The translations under genes were made by a program, and so were the position numbers. From assembly GCA_964446655.1 (NCBI GenBank), contig CAYUPL010000047.1, positions 1 to 26,855 on the forward strand: 26,855 nt of DNA, written 5' to 3'. The stretch comes from Desulfopila_A sp964446655 (GTDB lineage: Bacteria > Desulfobacterota > Desulfobulbia > Desulfobulbales > Desulfocapsaceae). The stretch's first letter is position 1; each line of letters starts with the position of its first letter. Below the pieces are notes generated by a model. It had not been told where the DNA came from. It worked only from the letters and a program-made list of their open reading frames with translations, and did not search any database. Positions 23,463-26,855 of this stretch are shown one piece after another.

Positions 23463-24893
23463 ATGCTCGATGCGATTCGACAGCAGAAAATCGACGCCGG
23501 CCTCCAGCCTTTCAAGCTTGTTAAATATTTTTCTTTCTCAAGCCTTGCCGTCATTCTGGTGTTCACCCTGTTTCTTTCCTATGTCATTTCAAACCATGCC
23601 CGAAAGATTATGCTGGAGCAGAGTGAGGAGTATTCCGTTGCCTTTGCCGAAAATCTTAACCAGCAGGTTTTCAGGCGTTTTGTTGTTCTGACGGCATTGC
23701 GCTATGGCGCGATTAAGTTGAGTAATCCTGAGCAGTTTCAAAATCTTGACAAGATTATCAGGGAAATTATTCAGGGTATGAATGTTGAGTCGGTAACTAT
23801 TTATGACTCAAAAATTAATATCATCTCCTACTCAACCATCAAAGATCTTGTGGGGAAGCAAGATATAGGCGGGGCGGAATATGACAAAGCCCTGCAGGGT
23901 ATTACTAATTCAAATATCCTGACTTCCGGCTCAGTCTTAAACCTTATCCCGGGAACAGAGCCTCTCAATTGCCGTCTGAAAACCTATATCCCCTTCCGGC
24001 AGGTTAGTCCGAGCGGTGAAAGCGGCGATATTATCATGGGAGTTATTGAGATCGTCAAAGATCTCTCCAGTGACTACAGAGCCATTATTCGACTTCAGGG
24101 CAGTATCATCTTTGTTTCCAGTGTTGTAATGATGGTCCTTTTCCTGGTATTGCGCTCCATTGTCATGAATGCTTCGAAAAAAGTAGAGCAGTGGGTTGTG
24201 GAGAGGCTGCAGCTTGAAGAAAAGTTGAATCAGTCAGAACGCCTTGCTCATCTTGGTTCAATGGTAGCTACAGTATCGCATGAGATCAAAAGTCCTTTGG
24301 GTATCATTCGCAGTACCGCGGAAATTCTCGAAAAACGTATCAAAAAAGTAGCCCCGGGTAATGATCACCTCGCCCGGATTATTGTCGAGGAGACCAACAG
24401 ACTTAACACCATTACCATGGAATTCCTTGACTTTGCCAGGCCGCAGCAGGTTAACCCGGAACGAGGCGATGTTAATGCAGTTGTCAAAAAAGCACTTATA
24501 TTTATAGCTCCCAAGGCCGCTGAACAAAATGTCGAGATCAGTGAAAACCTGGCTCAGTCCCCTGTGACAACCTCCTTTGATGGTGATTTGCTGTACAGGG
24601 CTTTACTCAATATTCTGGTGAATGGTTTGCAGGCCATGAATAATGGGGGCTGTTTGCAGGTTTCCACCCGAGCTATTGACCGTAATGGTATCGCAATAGA
24701 AATCGAAGACAGCGGGGAGGGAATGTCGGAAAAAAAGATGGAGCTTATCTTCAACCCCTTTTTTACCGACAAAAACAAAGGAACAGGTCTTGGGCTTTCC
24801 ATTACTAAAAACATTATTGAATGTCATAACGGACAATTACAGGTAAAAAGCCGCAAAAATGAAGGGACGGTTTTTACTGTCATTTTACCTTGA
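23463..24893 (+). CDS. Membrane sensor histidine kinase, orphan
   Basis: This 476-residue kinase has a first membrane span (about 24-43), a periplasmic sensor region of about 165 residues with PAS/Cache-like character, and a second span (about 213-231). A complete transmitter follows: H273 in the H box VSHEIKSPLG, N387 in the N box (NILVNGLQAM), G1 EDSGEGM (415-421), F box NPFFTDK (431-437) and G2 GTGLGL (440-445). The layout resembles NtrB/ZraS-type kinases. No response regulator gene follows, so its partner is elsewhere. It begins 16 bases after the radical SAM gene, which suggests co-transcription. ATG 23463 lacks a good ribosome-binding site; an in-frame GTG about 9 codons upstream is an alternative. 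Confidence 0.9.
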   Translation: MLDAIRQQKIDAGLQPFKLVKYFSFSSLAVILVFTLFLSYVISNHARKIMLEQSEEYSVAFAENLNQQVFRRFVVLTALRYGAIKLSNPEQFQNLDKIIREIIQGMNVESVTIYDSKINIISYSTIKDLVGKQDIGGAEYDKALQGITNSNILTSGSVLNLIPGTEPLNCRLKTYIPFRQVSPSGESGDIIMGVIEIVKDLSSDYRAIIRLQGSIIFVSSVVMMVLFLVLRSIVMNASKKVEQWVVERLQLEEKLNQSERLAHLGSMVATVSHEIKSPLGIIRSTAEILEKRIKKVAPGNDHLARIIVEETNRLNTITMEFLDFARPQQVNPERGDVNAVVKKALIFIAPKAAEQNVEISENLAQSPVTTSFDGDLLYRALLNILVNGLQAMNNGGCLQVSTRAIDRNGIAIEIEDSGEGMSEKKMELIFNPFFTDKNKGTGLGLSITKNIIECHNGQLQVKSRKNEGTVFTVILP

Positions 24894-24931
24894 AATATAC
24901 ATAATCTCTCCAGCGGGTGAACCAGGCGGAA

Positions 24932-24948
24932 CCCCTGTGCCACAGGGG
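24932..24948. promoter_or_regulatory. 17-bp palindrome (8-bp arms) after the kinase gene
   Basis: CCCCTGTG and CACAGGGG are perfect inverted repeats around a single C. The one-base centre suits a dimeric DNA-binding protein as well as an RNA hairpin. No T-run follows, so a standard terminator is unlikely. It lies 128 bases ahead of the flavin reductase gene. Confidence 0.5.
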
Positions 24949-25000
24949 AAAAGTACCTCTCTTGAACCTGCCTTCCCAGTGGTGCCGAAAAAGAAAGAAC

Positions 25001-25029
25001 TTGATAATTAGACCACGTGGTGTTCATAT
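25001..25029 (+). promoter_or_regulatory. Candidate promoter region with ACCACGTGGT palindrome
   Basis: TTGATA (25001-25006) matches the -35 box at five of six positions. The -10 region (around 25024-25030, CATATG) is poor. Between them sits the perfect 10-bp palindrome ACCACGTGGT (25012-25021), a plausible operator lying in the spacer. Confidence 0.35.
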
Positions 25030-25076
25030 GCAAATAACAGTTCGAGGTAGTATTCATTTTTTTTAAGGAGCAGCTC

Positions 25077-26801
25077 ATGTCTGAAAAAATAGTAATTGTA
25101 GGTGGTGTCGCCGCCGGTCCCAAGGCGGCTTGTCGAGTAAAACGGTTGCTGCCGCAGGCAGATGTCACGATTATTGATCAGGATTCTCTTATCTCCTATG
25201 GAGGATGTGGTATTCCCTACTATATTTCCGGAGATGTAGCCGATGAATCCGCTTTGCGATCCACAAGCTTTCATGTGGTTCGAGATGAATATTATTTTGA
25301 GAAATATAAAGGAGTGAAGACACGGACCTCAACCAGGGCTCTGGCCATCGACAGGGCCAATAAAAAGTTGTTGGTCAAAGATTTAAGAAATGGCGTGGAA
25401 GAGTATATCGACTACGATAAGCTGGTGCTTGCCACGGGATCACAGCCTTATGTCCTGCCGATTCCAGGAGCTGAGCTCGATGGAGTCTTTACCATAGCCA
25501 ATCTGCACAAGGCCATTGAAATAAAAGACCGAATAGCCAAAGGCAAGGTGAGCAAGGCGGTTATTATCGGCGGAGGAGCAATTGGTATAGAGATGGCTGA
25601 AGCGTTGACCGATCTCTGGGGTGTGGAGACTTCCATCGTCGAGTTCAAGGACCAGCTGCTTCCCGGCATAATTGACTGGTCTCTTGCCGCAATGCTTTGC
25701 AAGCATCTGCGTGACAGTAACGTCACGGTTCATTTAGGAGAAAGTGCATCGGAAATTCTGGGTAAAGATGGAAAAGTCACGGCTGTGAAGACGCTGCAGC
25801 GTACCATCGAGGCGGACCTTGTCATTATGGCTGTGGGGGTGAGAGCACAGTCGGCAATCGCCAAAGAGGCGGGGCTGCGTGTATCCGACATGGGTGGTAT
25901 TGTCGTTAACCGCAGGATGCAGACGTCTGATCCATCTATATATGCAGCAGGCGACTGTGTCAAAATCCAGAACCTGATAACGGGAAAATATTTCTATGCC
26001 CCTTTCGGCTCTCTTGCCAATAAGGAAGGTCGTGTCGTAGGTGATAATCTGGCCGGCATTCCGACGGTCTTTGAGGGCGCGGTGGGCAGCTTCATTATGA
26101 AAACCTTTGATGTCTGTATCGGGGCTACGGGACTGAGTATGGAGATGGCAAGGGCGGAAGGATATGACGCTGATTTTTCTCTTACCGCGCCTGCGGATAG
26201 AGCGCATTTCTATCCCTCGCAGGAGATTATCTGCTGTATAATGATTTTTGACAGAAGAACACGAAAGGTGCTGGGAGTTCAGGCTTTTGGCTCCATGAAT
26301 GATAATGTCTCGGCCCGCATCAATGCGGCTGCAGCCTATTTGAGTAAAAATGCCGATATCGACGATTTTGCCAATCTTGAAATGGCCTACGCCCCGCCAT
26401 TTTCGGCAGCAGTTGATACTATCAATGCCGCAGCCTATGTTGCCGGAAACCTCTGTGATAATCGGTTGCGGCAGACATCCATAGAAAATTTCTATCAGTG
26501 GATGAGGGATTTTTCTTCGAAGGAGGACTGGGTCTGCCTTGATGTTCGTCATCCTCAGCAGGCGGAACCTTTTCAGCAGAAATTCGGCAAACAGAGATGG
26601 ATTTCTCTGCCGGATGATCAAATACGGGAACGATATGATGAGCTCCCCAAAGATAAAATATTGATTATTTTCTGTAACGCCGGGAGCAGGTCATACGAGA
26701 TTCAGGTTTTTCTCGATTCGGTGGGAGTTACCAACAACCTGGTTCTATGCGGTGGATATAACGTTATCAAGCGAATCGGTGCGGACTGGCTTCCCGCGTG
26801 A
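25077..26801 (+). CDS. FAD-dependent CoA-disulfide/persulfide reductase-like protein with C-terminal rhodanese domain
   Basis: The N-terminal FAD motif IVIVGGVAAGPKAA (5-18) is followed by the single redox cysteine C44 in SYGGCGIPYY, the hallmark of CoA disulfide reductases and NADH-dependent persulfide reductases. An NAD(P)H loop, VIIGGGAIGIEMAEAL (162-177), and the second FAD motif IYAAGDCV (288-295) follow. Y379 (HFYP) and Y438 (EMAYAPPF) fit the conserved tyrosine pair near the CoA-binding site. Residues about 470-574 form a rhodanese domain with C533 in FCNAGSRS, able to carry a persulfide. By family, it reduces CoA (di/per/poly)sulfides with NAD(P)H, consistent with sulfur metabolism or sulfane-sulfur handling. 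AAGGAG lies six bases before the ATG. The exact substrate is not determined. Confidence 0.9.
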   Translation: MSEKIVIVGGVAAGPKAACRVKRLLPQADVTIIDQDSLISYGGCGIPYYISGDVADESALRSTSFHVVRDEYYFEKYKGVKTRTSTRALAIDRANKKLLVKDLRNGVEEYIDYDKLVLATGSQPYVLPIPGAELDGVFTIANLHKAIEIKDRIAKGKVSKAVIIGGGAIGIEMAEALTDLWGVETSIVEFKDQLLPGIIDWSLAAMLCKHLRDSNVTVHLGESASEILGKDGKVTAVKTLQRTIEADLVIMAVGVRAQSAIAKEAGLRVSDMGGIVVNRRMQTSDPSIYAAGDCVKIQNLITGKYFYAPFGSLANKEGRVVGDNLAGIPTVFEGAVGSFIMKTFDVCIGATGLSMEMARAEGYDADFSLTAPADRAHFYPSQEIICCIMIFDRRTRKVLGVQAFGSMNDNVSARINAAAAYLSKNADIDDFANLEMAYAPPFSAAVDTINAAAYVAGNLCDNRLRQTSIENFYQWMRDFSSKEDWVCLDVRHPQQAEPFQQKFGKQRWISLPDDQIRERYDELPKDKILIIFCNAGSRSYEIQVFLDSVGVTNNLVLCGGYNVIKRIGADWLPA

Positions 26802-26812
26802 TCTTTTTCTAG

Positions 26813-26836
26813 GAAAATATCAAGGGAGATATTTTC
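26813..26836. other. A+T-rich hairpin after the flavin reductase gene
   Basis: GAAAATATC and GATATTTTC form a perfect 9-bp stem around a 6-nt loop (AAGGGA), 11 bases after the stop codon. There is no T-run on either side in the right place. It may be an mRNA 3'-end structure or an operator for the next gene, which lies beyond the window. Confidence 0.5.
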
Positions 26837-26855
26837 GACTACTTCAAGGAAGAAT

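Noticed and set aside
25734..26621. Long open frame on the minus strand inside the flavin reductase gene
   Set aside because: It shows no recognisable domain and lies fully within a gene with strong family motifs. Similar antisense frames within yebC and murD were discarded for the same reason.
26813..26836. Intrinsic terminator after the flavin reductase gene
   Set aside because: The stem is A+T-rich and no T-run follows, so it is listed only as a hairpin.
1..26855. tRNA, rRNA, insertion sequence or prophage signals
   Set aside because: No cloverleaf-like segment, transposase, integrase or terminal inverted repeat was found. All genes are co-oriented core genes apart from the last three, which also show no mobility signs.

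Overview
The window is a bacterial chromosome segment whose genes all lie on the + strand, with roughly half G+C by eye. It carries a housekeeping block (rlmE fragment, yebC, ruvC-ruvA-ruvB, panB) followed by the division and cell wall (dcw) cluster. After that come a radical SAM gene, a sensor kinase gene and a sulfur-type flavin reductase gene. The gene set, the yebC-ruvCAB order, a MurE-MurF fusion, a PASTA-bearing FtsI-like protein and a CoA-disulfide/persulfide-type reductase suggest a Gram-negative, meso-diaminopimelate, anaerobic Desulfobacterota-type organism, possibly of the Desulfobulbales. This placement is inferred from protein character; no 16S gene or database match supports it.

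Region 1 (1-4706): a 5'-truncated 23S rRNA 2'-O-methyltransferase (rlmE), a YebC-family protein, the Holliday-junction set ruvC, ruvA and ruvB (ruvA and ruvB overlap by 4 nt), and panB for pantothenate/CoA synthesis. Region 2 (4707-5265) is the only long gene-free stretch. It ends in a good sigma70-type promoter followed by three 10-bp-phased TGGG-type boxes, the classical MraZ operator.

Region 3 (5266-21622) is the dcw cluster: mraZ, rsmH, ftsL-like, ftsI-like, murE-murF (one 1012-residue protein), mraY, murD, murG, murC, murB, ftsQ, ftsA, ftsZ. Together these make UDP-MurNAc-pentapeptide, lipid I and lipid II, and build the FtsZ/FtsA ring and the FtsQ-FtsL membrane subcomplex.

Two linked anomalies stand out. 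(a) No ftsW lies between murD and murG, where it normally sits; those genes are 1 nt apart. (b) The FtsI-like protein keeps its membrane anchor, pedestal domain, KTG box and PASTA domain, but the SxxK active-site tetrad is replaced by QIRR and the segment towards SxN is about 25 residues short. This division-specific synthase pair therefore appears dismantled at this locus: the SEDS polymerase gene is gone and its transpeptidase partner has become a probable pseudoenzyme. This is the best candidate here for an undescribed arrangement.

Region 4 (21623-26855): a radical SAM protein with a B12-type N-terminal region, probably started at a CTG codon; a membrane histidine kinase with no adjacent response regulator; and, behind its own leader with two palindromes, an FAD/NAD(P)H CoA-disulfide-reductase-like protein fused to rhodanese. 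Short repeats of note are four perfect 11-bp units in the ftsZ leader and a 15-bp tandem duplication between ftsL and ftsI.
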